DNA of 64,000 bases from Paenibacillus sp. XY044. GTDB lineage: Bacteria > Bacillota > Bacilli > Paenibacillales > Paenibacillaceae. Where the stretch lies: assembly GCF_002257645.1 (NCBI RefSeq), contig NZ_NQMO01000009.1:124001-188000 (forward strand), given 5' to 3'. A program made the translations under genes and the position numbers. Below the pieces are notes generated by a model that was given only the letters and a program-made list of their open reading frames with translations, made no database searches and had not been told where the DNA came from. Below are positions 16,604-23,753 of the stretch, piece after piece; the first letter of the stretch is position 1; each line of letters starts with the position of its first letter.

Positions 16604-17692
16604 CTATAGATTATACAATTCGCGGGCATTTTCGAAGAAAATCCGCCGGTGCATCTCTTCAGGCAGCTTCGGAAAGGTCTGCGTAGGCGAATCGAAATCC
16701 CAGTGCGGATAATCGCTTGCGAACATCAGAATGTGCTTCGCGTCCATCATGTCCAGCATCTGAAGCAGCTCGCGGTCATCATCGGGCCGCTCCAGCGGTT
16801 GGGAAGAGATCCGGACGTGATCCCGCAGGTAATCGCTCGGACGGCGTTTCATCCACGGTACCTCGTACCGCAGCGCCTTGTATTCTGCGTTGAGGCGCCA
16901 CATCAACCCGGGCAGCCAAGCGACGCCGCCCTCGGTCAGCACGATCTTAAAATTCGGGAAGCGCTCAAACACGCCTTCCGTGAGGAAGCTTACGAGATGG
17001 GCTTGAAAGCCAAGGGATAGACAAGTGTGCCATTCGATGTAGTGCGTGGGATAACCGGGAGAAGGCTGGATGTTGATGCCCATTCCGTCCGTGCCCGGGT
17101 GGATGGCGAAGGGGAGGCCGTGGCGTTCGCATGCCTCGTAGATGGGGTAGTACTGCCGCTGTCCGAATGGGGCCCTAGCACCGGAATCGGTCATGACCTG
17201 GACGAAATGCGGGTGTCCGGCCCATCGCTCGATTTCCCGGGCGGCGGCCTGAGGGTCCTGATGGTTGACCGTAATCGACCCTTTGAACACGCCGTCATGG
17301 TTGTACTTGCCGAGCCAGGTATCGGCCAGCCAATCGTTGAACGCGGCAGCGATCGCGGTTCCGAAATCGGGGTCGGGCTGCAAATTGCAGAAGGCGCGCG
17401 GCAGCAAAATCGCATACGCGTGGCCGTATTTATCGATAAGCTGCTCCCTCAGAAAATCAGGATCGGAGCCCGTTGGGCCGCCCCCTGGGGGCGTGGCGTC
17501 CAGACGCGCGCCGTGAACCGGATTGCCGAAGAAACCGCGCGATCCTCCGTGATAACGGTCCTTCCATGGCTGGGACATGTAAGACCGGATTTCGTCCGTG
17601 TTTCTGGGCGACGGATGAACGTCGCAGTCGATAATGCCATACGTCCTGCCGCCTCTCGCCTTTTTCGTTTCGGTTTGTACCTGCTGCTCCAT
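16604..17692 (-). CDS. Amidohydrolase 2 family (ACMSD-like) metal-dependent hydrolase/decarboxylase
   Basis: A 362-residue TIM-barrel protein. DCDVHPSP is the N-terminal metal motif (D-x-H), HPGTDGMG carries the next metal histidine, VLTEGGVAWLP follows, and FASDYPHWD carries the catalytic aspartate. This is the arrangement of 2-amino-3-carboxymuconate-semialdehyde decarboxylase relatives. The start is the ATG at 17692 behind AAGGAGG and GAGGAAG; the upstream extension to 17851 is not supported. It heads the operon with the Rieske and dehydrogenase genes. Breakdown of an aromatic or related ring compound is a reasonable inference, with the exact substrate unknown. Confidence 0.82.
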   Translation of the reverse strand: MEQQVQTETKKARGGRTYGIIDCDVHPSPRNTDEIRSYMSQPWKDRYHGGSRGFFGNPVHGARLDATPPGGGPTGSDPDFLREQLIDKYGHAYAILLPRAFCNLQPDPDFGTAIAAAFNDWLADTWLGKYNHDGVFKGSITVNHQDPQAAAREIERWAGHPHFVQVMTDSGARAPFGQRQYYPIYEACERHGLPFAIHPGTDGMGINIQPSPGYPTHYIEWHTCLSLGFQAHLVSFLTEGVFERFPNFKIVLTEGGVAWLPGLMWRLNAEYKALRYEVPWMKRRPSDYLRDHVRISSQPLERPDDDRELLQMLDMMDAKHILMFASDYPHWDFDSPTQTFPKLPEEMHRRIFFENARELYNL

Positions 17693-18024
17693 TACTTCCT
17701 CAACCTCCTTAACGTAGTCGGCTTTCTGCAAGCGCATACATAAACAAACGGCAATTCCGCCAGCCTTTTTGCATGACCCTTCCGTGCTGCGGCGTATTCT
17801 TCTGAAACCAATTAACGCTGCGTTGTCAGCGGTAATAACGATCTGATTCATTTTATGTGCTCTATTAAATCATTTATCCGTTTTTTCCCCATTTCCTGCC
17901 TGTGGGGGAAAATGTCTTCATTCGAACGATGACGGATCACGGAATCTGCCGACAAATCTGTACCCAACATCCAAACGGTACAATGAGTATTCCTGCATGC
18001 GAAGATATTGCCGATGTACCATCG
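17693..18024. other. Gene-free spacer
   Basis: Upstream region of the amidohydrolase operon. No gene, clear promoter or repeat was recognised. Confidence 0.5.
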
Positions 18025-18213
18025 TTACCCCTTAGATGAATCAGATTCTTTTTTCCTTATTAAATTAATCTTTCTAACGATAACTGCGGTACAAACGGAT
18101 AAGACACTTGCTAAGTACAAAAGAGCGTATGCAACAGCCGCATAATAGGTCAGTTCAGCATCAATATCAGAGCTTGTAAGAAGTAAAATAACGATCAGTC
18201 CCACAACAAACAC
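18025..18213 (-). CDS. Small two-helix membrane protein
   Basis: A 62-residue protein with two hydrophobic helices and a basic, lysine-rich tail (VRKINLIRKKESDSSKG). The only standard start is the GTG at 18213, which lacks a good ribosome binding site. The frame stays open upstream, and GGAGG at 18261-18265 is eight bases before a CTG at 18252. That would add LKEVFQNVLLGAT and complete the first helix more naturally. Function unknown. Confidence 0.5.
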   Translation of the reverse strand: MFVVGLIVILLLTSSDIDAELTYYAAVAYALLYLASVLSVCTAVIVRKINLIRKKESDSSKG

Positions 18214-18413
18214 TGTTGCTCCAAGCAGAACATTTTGAAAGACTTCTTTCAGATCAACGACCTCCTCGGAATCCCCGCCTTAAAGTTCCGCATCAAGTTT
18301 TCGGCCGTCACCGGGTTCCCGGTTTCTAGCGGGAAGCGGACGTGACGGCCCGACCAATCCGTTTACGATACGGCGACATGTTGACAGCTATACAGTTGCG
18401 GGTGCCCGCCTGC

Positions 18414-19199
18414 TTACTCCGGCCGGATGGCCTGAATATAGACGGATTCGCCTGAAAAGCTTGATAACCTGCCCTCTTCATCGGTATAAATCGAGAAAAA
18501 CCGGCGTACGTCTTCTTCAGACTGCAGCATCTTGTTCTCCAAGGCATCTCTCTCCGCTTGCGGAAGCCCCGCCCGCTCGCACCAATCCTGGAACCGGAAC
18601 CGTTTTGGAAAACAGACGGCCATCTCGATGCGGAAGCCGGTGCTTTCGAGTAAATGAATCCACTCCGACTTCTTCCATGCCCGGACATGGCTTCCGTCCC
18701 GCAGCTTTTCGATATCATTATAAAATTGATCCAAATAGTCCTGCTCAGGAGCCACATTGTCTATGAGCAGCAGTTTCCCTCCTGGGCTGGCAACCCGCAA
18801 TGCCTCCGCGGCAAATGCCGGAATATCCGTGAAATGATGCGCTGCGATTCGGCAGGCCACCAGATCGAAGGATTCATCTTTAAAAGGCAGCTGCTCCGCA
18901 TCTCCCGTGATGTAGCTTACGTTCGTATGTCCATTCCCGTTGATAAAGCGTTCTGCGGCCTCCAGCATTTCACGGGTCAAGTCACAGGCCGTTACATGCC
19001 GAACCAGCGGCGCAAGCGCATTGGCTACATGCCCTCCCCCTGTTGCGATATCAAGCACATTCATATTCGCGTTGGCTTTGGCGCATGACACCAGCCAGGC
19101 CAGATCTTCGCCTTTGGCATGTATTGCGCTCGTCACGTACTTTTCCGCATTCCGGGAAAACTGCTGCTTTACCTGGTTCTTCATCGACTCATCCATCAT
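18414..19199 (-). CDS. Class I SAM-dependent methyltransferase
   Basis: A 261-residue methyltransferase. VLDIATGGGHVANALAP (about residues 48-64) is motif I for S-adenosylmethionine. GDAEQLPFKDESFDLVACRIAAHHF covers motifs II and III, and LLLIDNVAPE the next strand. The overall pattern is like Bacillus YcgJ and UbiE-like enzymes. GGGGGAG lies before the ATG. It is monocistronic. The methyl acceptor is not indicated by context. Confidence 0.88.
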   Translation of the reverse strand: MMDESMKNQVKQQFSRNAEKYVTSAIHAKGEDLAWLVSCAKANANMNVLDIATGGGHVANALAPLVRHVTACDLTREMLEAAERFINGNGHTNVSYITGDAEQLPFKDESFDLVACRIAAHHFTDIPAFAAEALRVASPGGKLLLIDNVAPEQDYLDQFYNDIEKLRDGSHVRAWKKSEWIHLLESTGFRIEMAVCFPKRFRFQDWCERAGLPQAERDALENKMLQSEEDVRRFFSIYTDEEGRLSSFSGESVYIQAIRPE

Positions 19200-19380
19200 A
19201 GACTCTCCCCCTTAAATCATAATCAGCATCCGAATCGAATGGTTTGGATAGCCATTCACAGGTTTCACATAGTGAAACAACATATCACTTGTTGGTACGA
19301 GATTTAATTTATCATAGTTCCCCCTCATTGTAAATTAGGGTTAATAACGGCCCGGCCAATCTGCCGCAGGAATCGAACCC

Positions 19381-19470
19381 TTTACAGTTTTCATTTTTTG
19401 CATATAATTTAATTAGAATTCTAATTATATTTCGGAAAACCTTTTTTTACCTATATAGTTTGAATTCTAA
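19381..19470 (+). promoter_or_regulatory. doxX promoter with two AATTCTAA operators
   Basis: TTTACA (19381-19386) and TATAAT (19403-19408) are 16 bases apart. The perfect 18-bp palindrome TAATTAGAATTCTAATTA (19410-19427) covers the predicted transcription start. A second site, TTTGAATTCTAA (19459-19470), lies 46 bases downstream, center to center. This layout predicts repression by a dimeric regulator such as a MarR-type protein. The regulator is not identified. Confidence 0.65.
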
Positions 19471-19499
19471 TCACTTGAGACAAAAAGGGAGATAACGAA

Positions 19500-19889
19500 A
19501 TGAAAAAATGGATTCCTGTGATCGGGTGGATCGTTGTAGCGGCAACTTCATTGTTTTTTATTCAAAGCGGGTTTCAAAAGCTGGCAGGTACGGAGGAAAT
19601 GGCCGATATGTTTCAGGAATTAGGCTTTCCGGATTGGTCGAGGTATGCGGTTGGTTTGCTTGAAATGGCGGGCGCGGTCCTGTTAGTTTTCCCGAGATGG
19701 ACTCACTATGCAGCAGGATTGCTTGCCGTTCTCATGGTCGGTGCAGTTTCTTCCGAAATCATGGCCGGTCAAGGTTTGGGAGCTTTATTACCCGCTCAGT
19801 GGCTAATCCTACTGGCTCTGATTGCCGGGATCCGAATCAGACGCATTTTACGATCAAAGCCCAAGCAGGTGGCGGCGAATAGCGAATAA
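19500..19889 (+). CDS. DoxX family membrane protein
   Basis: A 129-residue protein with four membrane helices. SGFQKLAGTEEMADMFQELGFPDW followed by a GLLEMAGAVLLVFPRWTHYAAGLLAVLM core is typical of DoxX/DoxX-like proteins, which occur in thiol and quinone stress operons (CatD of Bacillus is one). AGGGAG precedes the ATG. It sits alone behind a tightly operator-controlled promoter. Confidence 0.82.
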   Translation: MKKWIPVIGWIVVAATSLFFIQSGFQKLAGTEEMADMFQELGFPDWSRYAVGLLEMAGAVLLVFPRWTHYAAGLLAVLMVGAVSSEIMAGQGLGALLPAQWLILLALIAGIRIRRILRSKPKQVAANSE

Positions 19890-19923
19890 CCGAACAGTCC
19901 CTGATTTACGTCATAAATAAAAT

Positions 19924-19952
19924 AAAACCGGCACGATTCATGTGCCGGTTTT
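19924..19952. terminator. Terminator after doxX
   Basis: AAAACCGGCAC and GTGCCGGTTTT form a perfect 11-bp stem with a seven-base loop. Confidence 0.8.
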
Positions 19953-20143
19953 GCAATCATACCCATTAAAGTGCATTTCCTTAAAAGGCCGTAGATAAAT
20001 ACTAGTCTATAAAAAAATTCAACATAAGTCTATTCCTTTTTTTAGAAACATTGTATGTTAGTTTTGCAACTGAGGAGCCAACGACTGCAACATAGCAACT
20101 GGCTGCTCGCATATGCATTACATATGATTCAAGGAGGGAGATC

Positions 20144-20836
20144 ATGTCTATCATACCCGGTGGGTCGAGAAGTGCGGTGATCACTGCCCTTGCCAATGAG
20201 ATCGCCTCATTACGCTTAGACCATCCGACCAGAGTTGCAGTAGACGGTCGATCTGCTGCAGGAAAGACTACATTATCCGATGAGCTGGCTGAAGCCGTCC
20301 GCGAACTTTCTCGCGGAGTTCTCAGGGCTTCCATCGACGACTTTCATTACCCGGGGCATAAATATCGTTCGCAGCGTGGGGAGTGGACTCCGCGTTCTTA
20401 TTATGATCAAGGATTTGACTATCAATCGTTTGCCCAATTCGTCTTGCAGCCGCTTGGTCCAGGTGGAAACCGAAGATGCCGAACGGCTCTTTGGGATTCA
20501 TTCCACGATAATGTGATTCCGGAGCAGTGGTATCAGGCAGGAGAAAGAGATATTGCCATTATCGATGGTGTATTTCTGTTCCACCCGGAGCTTGCCGGTC
20601 ACTGGGATTACGTCATATGGCTTGATATCGATAACGAAACCATGGTCCATCGAGCTCTGCAAAGAGATGTGGCTTGGGTTGGATCGCCCCGGGTCGTTGA
20701 AGAGAGATATCGGCGATTTTGGATTCCCGCGCACGAACTCTATGAACAACTTACCTCAGCGCCCTCTCAAGCTCATGCAATTGTCGATAATCGAATCGTC
20801 CAAGACCCCAGACTTGTAAGGATATCCAAGCCATAG
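20144..20836 (+). CDS. Uridine-kinase-like P-loop NTPase
   Basis: A 230-residue kinase-like protein. VAVDGRSAAGKTTLSDEL (about residues 31-48) is a Walker A loop. RASIDDFHYP is the following acidic DD segment of uridine and pantothenate kinase relatives, and DIAIIDGVFLFHPEL is the Walker B strand. FDYQSFAQFVLQPL matches the substrate region. AAGGAGGGAG lies before the ATG. It may phosphorylate a nucleoside or another small alcohol; the true substrate is not shown. It is monocistronic. Confidence 0.78.
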   Translation: MSIIPGGSRSAVITALANEIASLRLDHPTRVAVDGRSAAGKTTLSDELAEAVRELSRGVLRASIDDFHYPGHKYRSQRGEWTPRSYYDQGFDYQSFAQFVLQPLGPGGNRRCRTALWDSFHDNVIPEQWYQAGERDIAIIDGVFLFHPELAGHWDYVIWLDIDNETMVHRALQRDVAWVGSPRVVEERYRRFWIPAHELYEQLTSAPSQAHAIVDNRIVQDPRLVRISKP

Positions 20837-20851
20837 TGGAATTCTTAACAG

Positions 20852-20889
20852 AAAAGGTCATAGCCACAATCGGTGGTTGTGACCTTTTT
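20852..20889 (+). terminator. Terminator after the kinase-like gene
   Basis: AAAAGGTCA pairs with TGACCTTTTT, with an inner CCAC/GTGG extension. Confidence 0.75.
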
Positions 20890-21054
20890 CATTTCCGTTT
20901 CTGCTTTTTGTAGACCAGACTCCCCTCCCCTTTCAACTTCTCTGATCCGTCGGTTAAAGACCATTCTTCCGTGCACCACTCCATGCCTCCGGCTTGTCGT
21001 AAACTTCCCCGTTTAGCTCACGGGCAGTTTATCCCCCTTCATTCATTTCGAGAA

Positions 21055-21081
21055 GGTCACATATCTGAACCTTTCATCGTT
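21055..21081 (+). promoter_or_regulatory. Predicted ECF41 sigma-factor promoter
   Basis: GGTCACA, 16 bases, then CGTT. The published ECF41 consensus is TGTCACA-N16-CGTC, so this matches 6 of 7 and 3 of 4 positions with exact spacing. It lies 54 bases before the nitroreductase gene, and an ECF41 sigma-factor gene is the next gene downstream. Confidence 0.55.
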
Positions 21082-21135
21082 ATATGTGCAAACATATTGG
21101 TTTACAAAAAAACGGCAAAGGAAGGTTGATCCCAC

Positions 21136-21801
21136 ATGATCACAACGGAGAGTAAGAAAGAAGAGATATTACAAGCATTCCAATTCAGACATGCTTGCCA
21201 CGTATTTGACATCAACAAAAAAATTTCGAATGAAGACTTTCGCTTTATTTTGGAGGCAGGAAGATTGTCTCCAAGTTCAGTTGGCCTCGAGCCATGGAAG
21301 TTTGTCGTGATCCAGGATGCAGCGCTTCGCGAAAAATTACTACCTGTAACAGGCGGTGCCCAGGGACAACTGCCTACGGCCAGCCATTTTGTTGTGATAT
21401 TGGCCAGACAAGGCTTAAGGCATAATTCGGCTCACGTGATCAAAATGCTGAAAGACATCCATCATATGCCTGACGAGGTGATACAGCGTCTTTCCGGGTT
21501 CTATAAAACCTTCGTCGAAACAGAACTCGAAGATAGTGATCGGCTCCTGTTTGAATGGGCAAGCAAACAAACCTATATCGCACTGGCAAACATGATGACA
21601 GCCGCGGCTCAAATTGGCATTGATTCCAGTCCGATCGAAGGTTTTGATAAAAAGCAGGTGACCTCTATTTTACAAAACGAGGGAATCATGAACGCCAGCA
21701 ATTTCGGCGTATCCTGTATGGTCGCTTTCGGATACCGGCAAGAGGATCCCAAACGTCCAAAAGCAAGGCAACGTCTCGATGAGATCGTTGAGTGGCGGTA
21801 A
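21136..21801 (+). CDS. Nitroreductase family NAD(P)H-dependent flavin oxidoreductase
   Basis: A 221-residue FMN enzyme. FRHACHVFD carries the N-terminal FMN-binding arginine, GRLSPSSVGLEPWKFVVI is the classic FMN segment, and MTAAAQIGIDSSPIEGFD and FGYRQEDPKRPKARQRLDEIV complete the family pattern (MhqN/YfkO/NfsB-like). GGAAGG precedes the ATG. The promoter resembles an ECF41 target and the ECF41 gene follows 167 bases later. ECF41 factors commonly control an adjacent oxidoreductase, so this is the likely target. It would reduce quinones, nitro compounds or similar electrophiles. Confidence 0.88.
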   Translation: MITTESKKEEILQAFQFRHACHVFDINKKISNEDFRFILEAGRLSPSSVGLEPWKFVVIQDAALREKLLPVTGGAQGQLPTASHFVVILARQGLRHNSAHVIKMLKDIHHMPDEVIQRLSGFYKTFVETELEDSDRLLFEWASKQTYIALANMMTAAAQIGIDSSPIEGFDKKQVTSILQNEGIMNASNFGVSCMVAFGYRQEDPKRPKARQRLDEIVEWR

Positions 21802-21968
21802 CCGGATCGTTCTAAGGTTCAGACGACATGTTTCATCATTGAGGGGCTGGGGCTTAGAATGGGGTTTCTAACAGCAGGTGGCTTCCCCTGCTCCTGCCGT
21901 ACCTTGTTTAATGGCCCAAATTCCTCTAAGGTGGGGATAGAAAATCAGTTACGGAAGGAGCAAGTCGG

Positions 21969-22832
21969 ATGCAGGATCTTTACAAGCAGTACAAGAAGCT
22001 GTTATTCAAGCTTGCTTATCAATTGACAGGATCAGTTTCCGATGCAGAAGACGCCGTACAGGATGTTTTCGTTAAGGTGCATCGTGTCCCGCTGGAGCGA
22101 TTAACGCAGCCCAAGGCCTTTCTGTGCAAAATGGTCACCAATCACTGCAAGGATATGATGAAATCAGCACGACAACAAAGGGAGGAATATTACGGTGAAT
22201 GGCTTCCAGAGCCTTTTCTCACGTTAAACGACGATCCGATGGAAGCATTGGAAAGGGATGATCTTCTATCTTACGGAATGCTTGTACTGCTTGAGAATCT
22301 GACGACCTCCGAGCGTGCCGTATTCGTCCTTCGCGAGGCGCTTGGCTTCAATTACAACGAGATCGCCGAGCTGATGGAAAAAAGCGAAGTGAGCTGCCGC
22401 AAAATGTTCAGCCGCGCGAACGCAAAGATGGGACGCATATCCGATGAACCCCCTCAGATCCATCCTGAGAGCCAGGAATGGATCCATGGATTTTTGGGAG
22501 CGCTCAAGAAAGGGAACATGAATCAGCTTTTATCGCTGCTGGATCAGGATGTCGTTCTGGTTGCCGACGGTGGCGGTAAAGTGCTTGCTACGGCCAATCC
22601 GGTTGTCTCGCATGAACGGGTTGGGCGCTATCTTCTCGGTGGTATGCGTAAAGCATCCATGGTCGGAGAAGGGATGTTCGTCGAAATGGGGCAAGTCAAT
22701 GGAGAACCTGCCATACTTCTACGTTCGGAAGGCAACACAGTTCATGGAGTGGTGCTCTTTCACTTCGAAGAAGGGAAGATCCGCAACATATATATCGTTC
22801 GAAACCCCGACAAGCTTGGGCATATTTTCTAG
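21969..22832 (+). CDS. sigJ: ECF41-type RNA polymerase sigma factor with SnoaL-like C-terminal domain
   Basis: A 287-residue ECF sigma factor. Sigma region 2 covers residues 1-70 (QDVFVKVHR, FLCKMVTNHCKD) and region 4 about residues 100-150 (ALGFNYNEIAELMEKSEVSCRKMFSRA). The three signature motifs of group ECF41 are all present: WLPEP at 78-82, DGGGK at 200-204 and NPDKL at 279-283. The SnoaL-like C-terminal domain is known to tune activity in this group in place of an anti-sigma factor, and none is encoded nearby. AAGGAG lies before the ATG. It is flanked by its probable target, the nitroreductase gene. Confidence 0.93.
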   Translation: MQDLYKQYKKLLFKLAYQLTGSVSDAEDAVQDVFVKVHRVPLERLTQPKAFLCKMVTNHCKDMMKSARQQREEYYGEWLPEPFLTLNDDPMEALERDDLLSYGMLVLLENLTTSERAVFVLREALGFNYNEIAELMEKSEVSCRKMFSRANAKMGRISDEPPQIHPESQEWIHGFLGALKKGNMNQLLSLLDQDVVLVADGGGKVLATANPVVSHERVGRYLLGGMRKASMVGEGMFVEMGQVNGEPAILLRSEGNTVHGVVLFHFEEGKIRNIYIVRNPDKLGHIF

Positions 22833-22858
22833 CGAGGGAAAGGAAAGCATCGGAAATC

Positions 22859-22898
22859 AAAAAAGCCATAACCACCGATTTGTGGTTATGGCTTTTTT
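22859..22898. terminator. Bidirectional terminator between sigma factor and dinB-family gene
   Basis: A perfect stem of AAAAAAGCCATAACCAC and its complement around a six-base loop, with A and T runs on both sides. Confidence 0.88.
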
Positions 22899-22915
22899 GG
22901 TGTGAGCAAAGGATG

Positions 22916-23377
22916 TTACTGTCCTTGCTCGCGTACGAATGTTATATAATCCACATTGATCGGCTCGGCGCCGGCATTGCGGAGCCTCAAGTTGATTTGC
23001 CCCCTGTGATATTGGCCATGCAGCGCGAGATGAGTCAAAATGTCTCGAACGGATGTCCGATACGACCGCCCGAACTGGTTGGTATAGGTAATCACGTCGT
23101 CCAGACGTTCATGGGTTAGCTCAGCGAAGTACGCGGCAAAGGCTTCCCTCGTCTCTTCCGCAAGACGCTTACAATAATCCAGACTGTCGTTTGGCCAGAG
23201 CGGCAGGTGGTTGCTGTCCAGTCCCTGCAGCCGGGTGAACCAGACCTGCTCCGCGCGAAGGATATGACTAAGCAGCCGGACTGCTTCGGCCTCGGCGTCC
23301 CCGACGCCTTCCAGCGCATCCAGTATGCGCCTGTCGGCCCAATAAAGCTGATCGAACATGCTGCGGATCGTTTTCAT
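22916..23377 (-). CDS. DinB family protein (probable metal-dependent enzyme)
   Basis: A 153-residue four-helix-bundle protein. LLSHILRAEQVWFTRL contains the first metal histidine, and ILTHLALHGQYHRGQI contains the two others, giving the three-histidine site of DinB/YfiT-like proteins. Members act in thiol transfer or are orphan. GGAGG is near the ATG. It is monocistronic and convergent with the sigma-factor gene. Confidence 0.85.
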   Translation of the reverse strand: MKTIRSMFDQLYWADRRILDALEGVGDAEAEAVRLLSHILRAEQVWFTRLQGLDSNHLPLWPNDSLDYCKRLAEETREAFAAYFAELTHERLDDVITYTNQFGRSYRTSVRDILTHLALHGQYHRGQINLRLRNAGAEPINVDYITFVREQGQ

Positions 23378-23753
23378 CTCCCAAACCCCCTCCTTCTAAT
23401 CATGAGTTCTTCTAATTAAAGTCTTGGTTATTGATAGTTCGTCGCCCTGGACCAATATCCTTTCTGGGACAACCCGTCGTGTATATAAACGAGAACCACC
23501 GAAATCCATTCTCCTTGAACTGCCCGCCCCTTCGGGGTTATGAAAATATTGCGAATCAATCAAAAAATGTTGCTTGCCTCGAATGTAAAGCCCCATTTAC
23601 CATCAATTATACGGAAAGGCTTCCTATGTACTATACCTTTCAGATTGATGGCGGAAAGGGGGTGAGGTGACGATATAAGCTTGATTCGAAGAAGGTGCCA
23701 ATCAAATTTCGATGCGGTTTCTTTATTCAAGAATAGAAAAGGAGCTGAACTTG
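23378..23753. other. Spacer with a possible decayed zinc-ribbon frame
   Basis: The + strand frame at about 23500-23670 reads NCPPLRGYENIANQSKNVACLECKAPF, which looks like a zinc ribbon whose first C-x2-C knuckle is broken (CPPLRG). No ribosome binding site is seen, so this is probably a remnant. The rest is the promoter region of the DUF4855 gene. Confidence 0.3.
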
